Assembly (NCBI GenBank): GCA_016187945.1
Contig: JACPIT010000004.1
Location: forward strand, 416,496-480,495
Reading direction: 5' to 3'
Length of the DNA: 64,000 nt
Origin: Opitutia bacterium
Lineage (GTDB): Bacteria > Verrucomicrobiota > Verrucomicrobiia > Opitutales > Opitutaceae
The translations under genes and the position numbers were made by a program. Shown here one piece after another: positions 53,860 to 61,160 of the stretch; within the stretch, counting starts at the first letter, position 1, and each line of letters opens with the position of its first letter. Under the pieces are notes generated by a model. That model did no database searches. It was not told where the DNA came from and saw only the letters and a list, made by a program, of their open reading frames with translations.

Positions 53860-54552
53860 CTATGCCGATTCGGCGAAAAGCAACTCCGGTCCGCCGCGCG
53901 GCTCGCGAACGCGCACGCCGGCCGCGATCTCGAGATTGCGGCGGAGCGCGTCGCGCTGCGCCGACGACGCATCGAGGCGTTCCGCCGCACGGCGCGGCAC
54001 CAGCGCCTCGCCCACGCGCACCAGCAGGCCCCAACGCGCCGGCACCTCGGCGGCAGCGAAGATGTCGTCCTCGACCACGAGCCACAGAAAGTCCGCGCAG
54101 CGGTAGCGCGCCATGCGCGAGAACTTCGTGCCCTCGCGCATGCGACGCTGGAGCGTCCGCAGCTCGCGGCGCACGCGCGCGTAGGTGCGATGCTCCACGC
54201 CCGAGAAATCGCACGAATCAAACTCCGGCCACAGCGCGTCGCCACGCCGGCACTCCGGCCGGTGCATCGCGAGCATCGCCTCGAGCGCGGCCTCGCGCTC
54301 GCGCAATGCCGCTGCGGCGGCGCGCGTGTGCGTTTCGTCGTGCGCGTCCTTCCGCAAATCGGCGCGCGACTGCTTGCACTCGAACACCGCGACGCGCGCC
54401 TCGGCGCCGGCGTCGAGCGCGACCACGTCGGCGCGGAACCCGCTGCGCGGCACGCGCACCTCGCACTCCGCCAGCGCAAAGCCGTTCGCCCGCGCCCAGG
54501 CGAGCGCGAGCGATTTGAGGCGGGCGTGTTGCGGCGTTTCTCCGGACGGCAC
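53860..54552 (-). CDS. PD-(D/E)XK nuclease-like protein
   Basis: 230 residues from GTG 54552. The first 70 residues have the restriction-endonuclease-like fold pattern seen in MmcB-type proteins: LAECEVRVPRSGFRADVVAL (acidic residue and strand) then VAVFECKQSRADLRKD (E-x-K motif about 57-59). The middle is a long basic helical stretch (RRELRTLQRRMREG). Nuclease activity is inferred from the motif only. 10 bases from the hslO start, so possibly cotranscribed. Confidence 0.75.
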   Translation of the reverse strand: MPSGETPQHARLKSLALAWARANGFALAECEVRVPRSGFRADVVALDAGAEARVAVFECKQSRADLRKDAHDETHTRAAAAALREREAALEAMLAMHRPECRRGDALWPEFDSCDFSGVEHRTYARVRRELRTLQRRMREGTKFSRMARYRCADFLWLVVEDDIFAAAEVPARWGLLVRVGEALVPRRAAERLDASSAQRDALRRNLEIAAGVRVREPRGGPELLFAESA

Positions 54553-54604
54553 GCGGCGAAAGTGGCCGCGGTGGGCGAAAACTCAAAACGGAAACGGGGG
54601 AAAA

Positions 54605-54763
54605 AAGCTCCAAGCTCCAACATCCAAGCTCCAGAGAAACCCCAAACAGCGAAAGCCGCAGAAGGACAAATCTAGGAGAACGGGAAAATCCGCGGCGACC
54701 TGCCTCCGTGGCTCCTCCCGGCGTCACGCTTCGCTGGAGCTTGGATGTTGGAGCTTGGAGCTT
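54605..54763. repeat. 159-bp element with perfect 30-bp inverted arms
   Basis: The arm 54605-54634 (beginning AAGCTCCAAGCTCCAAC) is the exact reverse complement of 54734-54763. Each arm is made of near-repeats of AAGCTCCA. The 99-base interior has no frame or motif that stands out. Fills most of the 304-base gap between the nuclease-like gene and the glycosyltransferase. Confidence 0.92.
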
Positions 54764-54799
54764 CCGCGCGCGGAGCCGCGATGCGCACGCCGCGTTCGA

Positions 54800-54824
54800 A
54801 TCGCGGCGTAAAGCCGCTCCTACA
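54800..54824. repeat. Single REP arm of the GTAGGAGCGGC family
   Basis: 25 bases identical to the right arm at 44636-44660, with a weakly matching partner to its left. GTAG foot on the minus strand. Confidence 0.8.
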
Positions 54825-54856
54825 GTTTCGCGCGCTTCCGCGCGCGGAGCGCGCGG

Positions 54857-55867
54857 TCACGCGCACATCAGAAAATTCCGCCCCTCCGCTCGGCCGGTGG
54901 CGAGCAACTGCCCGCGGATATAGTCGCGCGCGCCGCGCACGCCGACGTAGCCTAGCACGAAATTCTGCTCGCGCGGCGGCAGATCCGCCGGGGCGACCAC
55001 TGGCACGCCGCCGACTTTCTTGCCGGTCTTCTTCGCGTCGATGTCGATGTAGCCGGCGATCGTCACGCCGTGTCCGGCGAGGTGTGCGGCGCGCTGGCGC
55101 GTCGGCCGGCCCGCGCCCCAAATCCAGATCGTGCGCGGCGGCTCGATCTCGCGCTTCAGCCACTCGGCGAGCCAGAACGCCTTCAACTTGTAGAACGCCT
55201 CGGGCGAGTAACGCGGGTCGGTGCGCGACGCGCGGCCCGGCCAGTCGTGCCACGTGAGCAGCGTGTCGGGCAGCTTCGCCATCTTCACGTTCACGTCCAT
55301 CCAGCGCAGCCACAGCTCGTAGTCCTCGGGGAAATCGCCGTCGCGGTAACCGCCGTGGTCGTCGACCAGGTGCCGGCGGAACGTCACGCTCGGGTGCGCG
55401 AAGGGCGATTCGACGAAGCGGTTCAGCGTAATCTCGTCGCTCGTGAGCAGCGAGTTCACCCACTCGACGTGCAGGGCGTAACCAGCCGCCTTCGCCGGAT
55501 CGCCGCCGAATTCGACGCGCGAGCCGACGACGCCGACGGACGGATTCTCCTGCAAAAACGCGACCTGCCTGGCGAGGCGATCGGGCATCATCTCGTCGTC
55601 GCCGTCCATGCGCGCGATGAACTCGCTCGCGGCCGCCGCAATGCCGGCGTTGAGCGCGCCGGCGATGCCGCTCTTCGTGCGCAGCACGCGGATGCGCGGG
55701 TCGAGCTGCGCCATCTCGATCAGGATGAAACGCGTGGCGTCCTTCGAGCCGTCGTCGAGCGCGACGAGTTCCCAGTCGCGGAGCGTCTGGCTCTGAATGC
55801 TGGCGACGGCGCGCGCGACTGTCGCGGCGGCGTTGCGAACGGGCATCACGACGGAAACGAGGGGCAT
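54857..55867 (-). CDS. Family 2 glycosyltransferase fused to a Rossmann-like domain
   Basis: 336 residues. N-terminal GT-A fold: VSVVMPVRNAAATVARAVASIQSQT (4-28), DDGSKDAT (38-45), GIAGALNAGIAAA (67-79), the metal-binding motif MDGDDE (87-92), and FPEDYELWLRW as the acceptor-side acid. From about residue 245 a second module begins, RTIWIWGAGRPTRQRAAHL followed by VTIAGYIDIDAKKTGKKVGGVPVV, resembling the nucleotide-like N-terminal domain of PglD-type acyltransferases. The sugar and acceptor are unknown. Isolated gene, no polysaccharide cluster nearby. Confidence 0.9.
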   Translation of the reverse strand: MPLVSVVMPVRNAAATVARAVASIQSQTLRDWELVALDDGSKDATRFILIEMAQLDPRIRVLRTKSGIAGALNAGIAAAASEFIARMDGDDEMMPDRLARQVAFLQENPSVGVVGSRVEFGGDPAKAAGYALHVEWVNSLLTSDEITLNRFVESPFAHPSVTFRRHLVDDHGGYRDGDFPEDYELWLRWMDVNVKMAKLPDTLLTWHDWPGRASRTDPRYSPEAFYKLKAFWLAEWLKREIEPPRTIWIWGAGRPTRQRAAHLAGHGVTIAGYIDIDAKKTGKKVGGVPVVAPADLPPREQNFVLGYVGVRGARDYIRGQLLATGRAEGRNFLMCA

Positions 55868-55976
55868 GCGCCGGAGAAGCTAGAGAACTTGCGGCGCGAA
55901 GCGCCAGCTTTCGTGAGTAGGCCGAACGGGGGAAACAACCCACGCGCGACAAAACAGGTGGCCTCCGACGATTGAA

Positions 55977-55997
55977 GGTAGGGCGGGACCCTCGCCC
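55977..55997. repeat. GTAG-footed hairpin upstream of the glycosyltransferase
   Basis: GTAG 55978-55981 with GGGCGGG-ACC-CTCGCCC, one mismatch. Fourteen bases beyond the msrA stop. Confidence 0.65.
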
Positions 55998-56011
55998 GGC
56001 GCGTCGGTCAC

Positions 56012-56635
56012 TCACTTCACCGTCCGGTCCGGCGCGATCACGCCCTTCGACTGGAGCTTCTTCACCTTCGGCTTGATCACGAACGAGCAGTAGCCCGCGT
56101 GCGGATTGTTTTTGAAATAGTCCTGATGGTAATCCTCGGCCTCGTAGAATTTCCCGAGCGGCGCGATCTCCGTGACGATGGGATCGTCGAAATTTTTCTG
56201 CGCCGCTTGCTTGCCCGCCTCGGCGGCGGCTTTCTGAGCCTCACTCGCGTAGAAGATCGCCGAGCGATATTGCGTGCCTTCGTCGGCGCCCTGGCGGCTC
56301 AGCGTCGTCGGGTCGTGCGACTCGAAGAAGATTTCCAACAAGTGCGCGTAGCTCACGACGGCCGGATCGAACTCGATGCGCGTCGCCTCGGCGTGACCGG
56401 TGTCGCCTTCGCAGACCTGTTTGTAGGTCGGATTCGCGACTTGGCCGCCGGTGTAGCCGCTCGTGACTTTCTTCACGCCCGGCACGTGCTCGAAGACCGC
56501 TTCGGTGCACCAGAAGCAACCGGAGCCGAACACGGCGGTTTCAGTCTGGCCGCTCGGCGCGGCCGCGGAGAAGGAGTTCGTCGTCATGAGAAATGCGACC
56601 GCGAGCGCGGCCAAGAGCGTGGAAAAACGTTTCAT
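56012..56635 (-). CDS. msrA: Peptide methionine sulfoxide reductase MsrA, exported
   Basis: Reduces the S-form of methionine sulfoxide. 207 residues from ATG 56635. Signal sequence (KRFSTLLAALAVAFLMTTNSFSAA) followed by the MsrA core: catalytic Cys40 in GSGCFWCTEAVF, SGYTGG (59-64), GHAEATRIEFDP, and YHQDYFKNNP near the C-terminus. The export signal suggests protection of envelope proteins. In many bacteria msrB is fused or adjacent; none is seen. Confidence 0.95.
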   Translation of the reverse strand: MKRFSTLLAALAVAFLMTTNSFSAAAPSGQTETAVFGSGCFWCTEAVFEHVPGVKKVTSGYTGGQVANPTYKQVCEGDTGHAEATRIEFDPAVVSYAHLLEIFFESHDPTTLSRQGADEGTQYRSAIFYASEAQKAAAEAGKQAAQKNFDDPIVTEIAPLGKFYEAEDYHQDYFKNNPHAGYCSFVIKPKVKKLQSKGVIAPDRTVK

Positions 56636-56677
56636 GCTCACTCTACGAGCATGCAGCGCTGTCGGATATTCCGGAGG

Positions 56678-56766
56678 GGAACCACTGATGAACACCGATT
56701 GGCCACAAATTTTCGATCCAGCGGCGGCCATTCATTAGTGAGGCATTAGTGTGAATCAGTGGTTCC
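56678..56766. repeat. 89-bp inverted-repeat element
   Basis: GGAACCACTGATGAACAC (56678-56695) pairs with 56749-56766 with two mismatches. The interior is less GC-rich than the genome and has no frame. Lies in the gap between msrA and the glyoxalase gene. Confidence 0.8.
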
Positions 56767-56782
56767 CTCTGCCAGCACCGCG

Positions 56783-57169
56783 TCACTTCGCGCGCTGGAT
56801 CAACTCCACTTCGTAGCCCTCGGGCGCGTCGATGAACGCGATCACGGAGCCGCTCGAGGTCTTCGTCGGACCGTCGCTCAGCGCGTAGCCTTTTTTCTTC
56901 AGCTCGGCCTCGAACGCCGCGAGGTCGTCCACCTCGAACGCGAGGTGCATGAGGTCGGGCTGCACCTGCACGCTCGGAGCGCCCGGCGGCATCTGGCAGA
57001 TTTCGATTTCCTCGTCGCTGTTCGGCGTCACGACGAACGCGAGCTGCGCACCGCGCGGCGAGGTGTGGCGGCGGCTGACTTTCAAGCCGAGCGCGTCTTC
57101 GTAGAATTTCACGGTGCGCTCGAGATCGTTCACGCGCATCCGGGTGTGGAGAAGCTTTTTGACTGCCAT
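56783..57169 (-). CDS. Glyoxalase I-like VOC protein
   Basis: 128 residues. betaalphabetabetabeta fold with all four metal ligands of glyoxalase I: His8 (LLHTRMRV), Glu56 (EEIEICQ), His75 (DLMHLAFEV) and Glu122 (GYEVELIQ), almost the numbering of E. coli GlxI (5/56/74/122). Probable lactoylglutathione lyase; the thiol used by this organism is not known. ATG 57169. Confidence 0.88.
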   Translation of the reverse strand: MAVKKLLHTRMRVNDLERTVKFYEDALGLKVSRRHTSPRGAQLAFVVTPNSDEEIEICQMPPGAPSVQVQPDLMHLAFEVDDLAAFEAELKKKGYALSDGPTKTSSGSVIAFIDAPEGYEVELIQRAK

Positions 57170-57311
57170 GGCGCCCGCGACCGTAGGCGCGAACGGCGCG
57201 AAAGCAAATCCGGCCGCGGCGGCGGAGCCGCCGCGGCCGGAGCGCGGGTAGTTTTCCCGGCGTCGCGCTCTTGCCTCGCGCATCGCGGCGCGCATTCTCG
57301 CCCGCGCCACC

Positions 57312-58265
57312 ATGTCCTTGGACCTCGCCGCCATCCGCGCCGCCGCCGCCCGCATCGCGCCGCACGTCAAACGCACTCCGGTCCTGACCAACGACGCCCT
57401 CGACTCCGCCGCCGGCGCGCAGCTCTTCTTCAAGTGCGAGAACCTGCAGGCGATGGGCGCCTTCAAGGCCCGCGGCGCGGCGAATGCGGTGTTCGCGCTC
57501 ACCGACGCCGAGGCGGCTCGCGGCGTCGTCACACACAGTTCGGGCAACCACGGCGCGGCCGTCGCCCGTGCGGCGCGGTTGCGCGGCATTTCCGGGATCA
57601 TCGTCATGCCGCACAACGCCCCGCAGACGAAAATCCGCAACGTCGAGAGCTACGGCGGCAAAATTGTTTTCTGCGAACCCAACCTCACCGCCCGCGAAGC
57701 CGCCTGCGCGGAGATCGTCGCGCAAACCGGCGCGGCGCTCGTGCATCCGTTCGACGACTACGCCGTCATGGCCGGCCAGGGCACCGCAACGCTCGAACTG
57801 CTCGAACAGGCCGGCCCACTCGATCTCATCCTCTGCCCGGTGGGCGGCGGCGGACTTCTCTGCGGCACCGCCGTCGCGGCCAAAGGCGCGCGCCCCGGCA
57901 TCCGCATGGTCGGCATCGAGCCCGCGGCCGCCGACGATGTCGCACAATCGTTCCGCGCGAAAAGCCCGGTGAGCATCGCACACGCCGACACGATCGCCGA
58001 CGGTCTGCGCACGAACGTCACCGGCCAGCGCAACCTCCCGCTCATTCTCCAACACGTCGACGACATCGTAACTGTTTCCGAGGACGCAATCGTCACCGCG
58101 ATGCGCACGCTCTGGCAAAACCTCAAAATCGTGATCGAGCCGTCCGCCGCCGTGCCCTTCGCCGCGATCCAGTCCGGCGCGCTCGACGTCGGTGGGCAAC
58201 GCGTCGGCATCATCCTCACCGGCGGCAACGTCGATTTGGACACGCTGCCCTGGCTGAAGAGATGA
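57312..58265 (+). CDS. PLP-dependent threonine/serine dehydratase or serine racemase
   Basis: 317 residues, fold type II. PLP lysine Lys52 in GAFKARGAANAV, SSGNHGAAVA (about 76-85), phosphate-binding GGGGLLCG in the centre. Length and sequence (VKRTPVLTNDALD, FKCENLQAMGAFKARGA) match the catabolic threonine dehydratase/serine racemase group, which has no regulatory ACT domain. The neighbouring gene is a D-threonine aldolase-like enzyme, which favours D-serine/D-threonine metabolism. Confidence 0.88.
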   Translation: MSLDLAAIRAAAARIAPHVKRTPVLTNDALDSAAGAQLFFKCENLQAMGAFKARGAANAVFALTDAEAARGVVTHSSGNHGAAVARAARLRGISGIIVMPHNAPQTKIRNVESYGGKIVFCEPNLTAREAACAEIVAQTGAALVHPFDDYAVMAGQGTATLELLEQAGPLDLILCPVGGGGLLCGTAVAAKGARPGIRMVGIEPAAADDVAQSFRAKSPVSIAHADTIADGLRTNVTGQRNLPLILQHVDDIVTVSEDAIVTAMRTLWQNLKIVIEPSAAVPFAAIQSGALDVGGQRVGIILTGGNVDLDTLPWLKR

Positions 58266-58275
58266 CCGAGAGAAG

Positions 58276-58442
58276 ACCACGAAATACACCAAACCCGCGA
58301 AAGATCCAAACCAGCCCGCGAATCACGCGAATTTCCGCGAATATGAGCCCCGCCAATTTCACCGTCGCCCCGTTCGTCTATTCGCGTCGATTCGCGTCCA
58401 TTCGCGGGCGGCTCCTTTCGCGTATTTGGTGTGTCTCGTGGT
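58276..58442. repeat. 167-bp element with imperfect 26-bp inverted arms
   Basis: Arm 58276-58301 (ACCACGAAATACACCAAACC...) pairs imperfectly with 58417-58442. The interior repeats TTCGCG-type words (58380-58415). It fills the gap between the two PLP-enzyme genes, so the second gene may be read from within it. Confidence 0.7.
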
Positions 58443-58457
58443 GATCTCTTTCCGCCG

Positions 58458-59612
58458 ATGAGCTCCGTATTCCCCGCGCGCCCCGTCGCCACCCTCGAGC
58501 AGCTCTCGACGCCCTGCCTCGTCCTCGAGCGCGGCAAGCTCGCGCGCAATCTCGTCACCATGGCCGCCACCGCGGCGCTGAAGGGCGTGCGTTTCCGGCC
58601 GCATTTGAAGACGGCCAAGAGCGCTGACATCGCGCACCTCGCCGCGCCGCTGCCCGAGGGCGCGATCACCGTCTCGACGCTCCGCGAAGCCGAATACTTC
58701 GCGCACCACGGCTGGCGCGACATTTTCTACGCCGTCGGCCTCGGCCCGGGAAAACTCCCGCGCGCCGCCGCGCTCGCCCGCGCCGGTGTCGACCTCGCCG
58801 TCACCGTCGATCATGTCGCTTCGGCGCGCGCCATCCGCGAGTGCGCGCGCGTCGAGCGCGTTTCGTTCCGCGCGCTGATCGAGATCGACAGCGGCGATCG
58901 CCGCGGCGGCCTGCCGCCCGAGAGCGCGGAGCTGATCCTCGTCGCGCAGGAACTCGGTCCGCTCTTCGCCGGTGTCGCGACGCACGGCGGCTTTTCCTAC
59001 AACGAGCGCGATGCCGCCGGTTTCGCGCGCGCCGCCGCGCTCGAAGCCGACGCGCTGCGCATCGCCGCCGCACGCCTGCACGCCGCCGGTTTTCCGAGCG
59101 CGATGCTCAGCCTCGGCTCGAGCCCGACCGCCGTCGCCGCGGCGAACCTCGCCGGCATCACCGAGCTGCGCGCGGGCGTCTACATGTTCTGGGACTGCTA
59201 CCAGGCCGGCATCGGCGCGTGCCGCTACGACGACATCGCGCTCTCCGTGCTCGCCGAAGTGATCGGCCGTCCCGCGCACCGCCCGAACGAGTTCCTGATC
59301 GACGCGGGTTCGTTCGCGTTGTCGAAAGACACCGCCACCGCCGCGCTGCCCCCGGAGCAAAACGCCGGCTACGGTTTCGTCTGCGATCTCGCCGGCCAAC
59401 TGTTGCCCGGCCTCCGCGTGACGCGCACGTGGCAGGAACACGGCCTCGTCGTCAGCGACCGCGCACTCGCGCCCGATGCGTTTCCGGTCGGCAGCCGCGT
59501 GCGCATTTTGCCGAATCACGCCTGCCCCACCGCCGCCGCGCACGACCGCTACTTCGTCGTCAACGGCAACCGCGACGTCCTCGCCGAGTGGCCGCGGGTG
59601 AACGGTTGGTGA
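58458..59612 (+). CDS. D-threonine aldolase/D-serine dehydratase-like PLP enzyme
   Basis: 384 residues from ATG 58458. Alanine-racemase-type N-terminal barrel with the PLP lysine Lys51 in RPHLKTAKS, EIDSGDRRGGLP (about 135-146), SLGSSPTAVAAANL as phosphate site, and C-terminal NHACPTAAAHD supplying the His/Cys metal site of DSD1-type enzymes. Substrate D-threonine versus D-serine cannot be told. Paired with the dehydratase/racemase upstream. Confidence 0.88.
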   Translation: MSSVFPARPVATLEQLSTPCLVLERGKLARNLVTMAATAALKGVRFRPHLKTAKSADIAHLAAPLPEGAITVSTLREAEYFAHHGWRDIFYAVGLGPGKLPRAAALARAGVDLAVTVDHVASARAIRECARVERVSFRALIEIDSGDRRGGLPPESAELILVAQELGPLFAGVATHGGFSYNERDAAGFARAAALEADALRIAAARLHAAGFPSAMLSLGSSPTAVAAANLAGITELRAGVYMFWDCYQAGIGACRYDDIALSVLAEVIGRPAHRPNEFLIDAGSFALSKDTATAALPPEQNAGYGFVCDLAGQLLPGLRVTRTWQEHGLVVSDRALAPDAFPVGSRVRILPNHACPTAAAHDRYFVVNGNRDVLAEWPRVNGW

Positions 59613-59622
59613 TTTCTCTCCC

Positions 59623-60330
59623 ATGAAAATCCGCTTCGGCCTCATCGCCGCATGCCTGCTCGCAATCACGGCCATCGCACCCGCCAAAGAACCGTCGATC
59701 AACGAACTCGGCTCCGCCACACCCGCGATTGCCGCTGCCGCGCTCGATCAGGTGCTCGCCAACGCGGATACGACCTCTGCGTCCGCGCTCTACATCGCCG
59801 CCGGCGCCGCGCTCAAAGCGGGCAAGCTCAGCGATGCCGGTTTCCTGTTCTACGCCGCGCGCATCCGCACCGCGTTCGATCAGGCGCTGTTTCCGCCGCG
59901 CGGCGCGGGCGGCGACAGTCCGCTCGTGGCGCTCGGCGCGCTGCAATTCCAGCTCGGCTCCTCGCTGAATCCGACGCTCATGGCCGATCCGAAAGCTTAT
60001 GCCGCGGCGGTCGAAAAAGTGAAAGCGTGGACACCGCGCGCGCCCGACGATTACCAGCCCGGTTGGGAATACAAACAGCGCACCACGTTGAAAGCGGCCG
60101 AAGACGCGATTCGCGATCTTCGCGCGAAGTTCATCGAACAGATGGGCTCCCTGAGCACGCTCCTAAACGATGAGCGCTATTTCGCCGCTTTCCGCACGGT
60201 GCAGAAGTTCAATCGTGGCCCCGCGACCGAGCGCCCGCCCCGCGAAGCCTACGACGCCGCATTGAAGACGATGCGGGAAATCGAGACCGTCAAAGGCATC
60301 CCCGGCCCCGCCAGCCGCGTCAAAGGCTGA
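59623..60330 (+). CDS. Secreted hypothetical protein
   Basis: 235 residues. Signal peptide (KIRFGLIAACLLAITAIAPA), then a helical, alanine-rich protein (ASALYIAAGAALKAGKLSDAGFLFYAARIRTAFDQ, about 52-86) reminiscent of a TPR-like helix pair. No family recognised. Starts 10 bases after the preceding stop, so it may be cotranscribed with it. Confidence 0.8.
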   Translation: MKIRFGLIAACLLAITAIAPAKEPSINELGSATPAIAAAALDQVLANADTTSASALYIAAGAALKAGKLSDAGFLFYAARIRTAFDQALFPPRGAGGDSPLVALGALQFQLGSSLNPTLMADPKAYAAAVEKVKAWTPRAPDDYQPGWEYKQRTTLKAAEDAIRDLRAKFIEQMGSLSTLLNDERYFAAFRTVQKFNRGPATERPPREAYDAALKTMREIETVKGIPGPASRVKG

Positions 60331-60413
60331 ACGCATCGCCCGCAGCTTCCTGTCATAGCCGAAAACACAGAGTTGACGCGCCCTCTCCCTCCGCTAAACC
60401 ACCTGCACCTTAA

Positions 60414-60506
60414 ATGATCCAGGTCGTCGCCAAAGTCTCGATGAATCTTACGCCGTGGTATGCCACGTCGAAAGCTATTCTGCGTGAACTCACGGGCGCC
60501 CTGTAA
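60414..60506 (+). CDS. Possible 30-residue small protein
   Basis: ATG 60414 to TAA 60506: MIQVVAKVSMNLTPWYATSK then AILRELTGAL. A TTGACG box lies 36 bases upstream (60373-60378) and an intrinsic terminator begins 39 bases after the stop, so it could be a short independent transcript. No clear ribosome site and no known family. It may equally be the decayed end of an integrase-related frame. Confidence 0.35.
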   Translation: MIQVVAKVSMNLTPWYATSKAILRELTGAL

Positions 60507-60544
60507 TCCATTTAGCCACCACCTAAATCCCCTTTCCAAATCAC

Positions 60545-60578
60545 AGGCCGCCCAACTCAGGGCGGCCTTTTTGTTTTT
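60545..60578 (+). terminator. Intrinsic terminator just ahead of the integrase-like gene
   Basis: AGGCCGCCC (60545-60553) and GGGCGGCCT (60560-60568) form a 9-bp stem followed by TTTTTGTTTTT. The ATG of the next frame is only five bases after the last T, so that frame has almost no room for its own promoter and must be read through or from within this hairpin. Confidence 0.92.
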
Positions 60579-60583
60579 CTCCC

Positions 60584-60904
60584 ATGAACATCGCCACCGC
60601 TCCCGTCGTTACCCTGAACGCCGAAACCCAGACGACCGCCCCGCGCGTGCATCCGGGCTTCCCCCGCTTATCGACTCGCCCGCAGGCGAACTCGGGCGGG
60701 CCGAATCACCACCTGTTCAACAATAACGGGACGTGGTTCATCCACTACACGCTTTTCCCGGATCCGTTCACGAAGCAGCGCATCCGCGCCTCGCTCAAGA
60801 CCTCGAATCTCCACGAGGCCCGACAGCGGCGCGACGCCTTCTTCACCCAACTCCCGGGCGGCGAAGTCATCCTCCGGATGTTCGCCCGCGCTTCGGCCGC
60901 TTAA
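60584..60904 (+). CDS. Short integrase arm-domain-like protein
   Basis: 106 residues. The central part NNGTWFIHYTLFPDPFTKQRIRASLKTSNLHEARQRRDAF (about 46-85) resembles the N-terminal arm-binding beta-sheet of tyrosine recombinases; the core-binding and catalytic domains are absent and no continuation is found downstream in any frame. Function, if any, unknown; could be a remnant of an integrase or a small DNA-binding protein. Confidence 0.55.
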   Translation: MNIATAPVVTLNAETQTTAPRVHPGFPRLSTRPQANSGGPNHHLFNNNGTWFIHYTLFPDPFTKQRIRASLKTSNLHEARQRRDAFFTQLPGGEVILRMFARASAA

Positions 60905-61160
60905 CCGCGACCGCGCCCGCCCCCTCCGACCGGCCGCACGGCCGGAGGGCGGCGGCGCGCAAGGCGCCAAGCCGCGACTCGTCCAAAGCGAGCGAGCCCC
61001 TCCGCAACGGTCGGTGCATCGCTCGGGCATCGGGCCGCCAGCGCGGGTCCGTCGCGCATCGCGGAGAAGCCGGGCGTTCGCTCAAGCTTTCCCAGTCAAT
61101 CCAGGAGAAATCCACGGGCATTTGCTGGACCGCCCGAGACGCCGCATCCATGCTCCCGTC

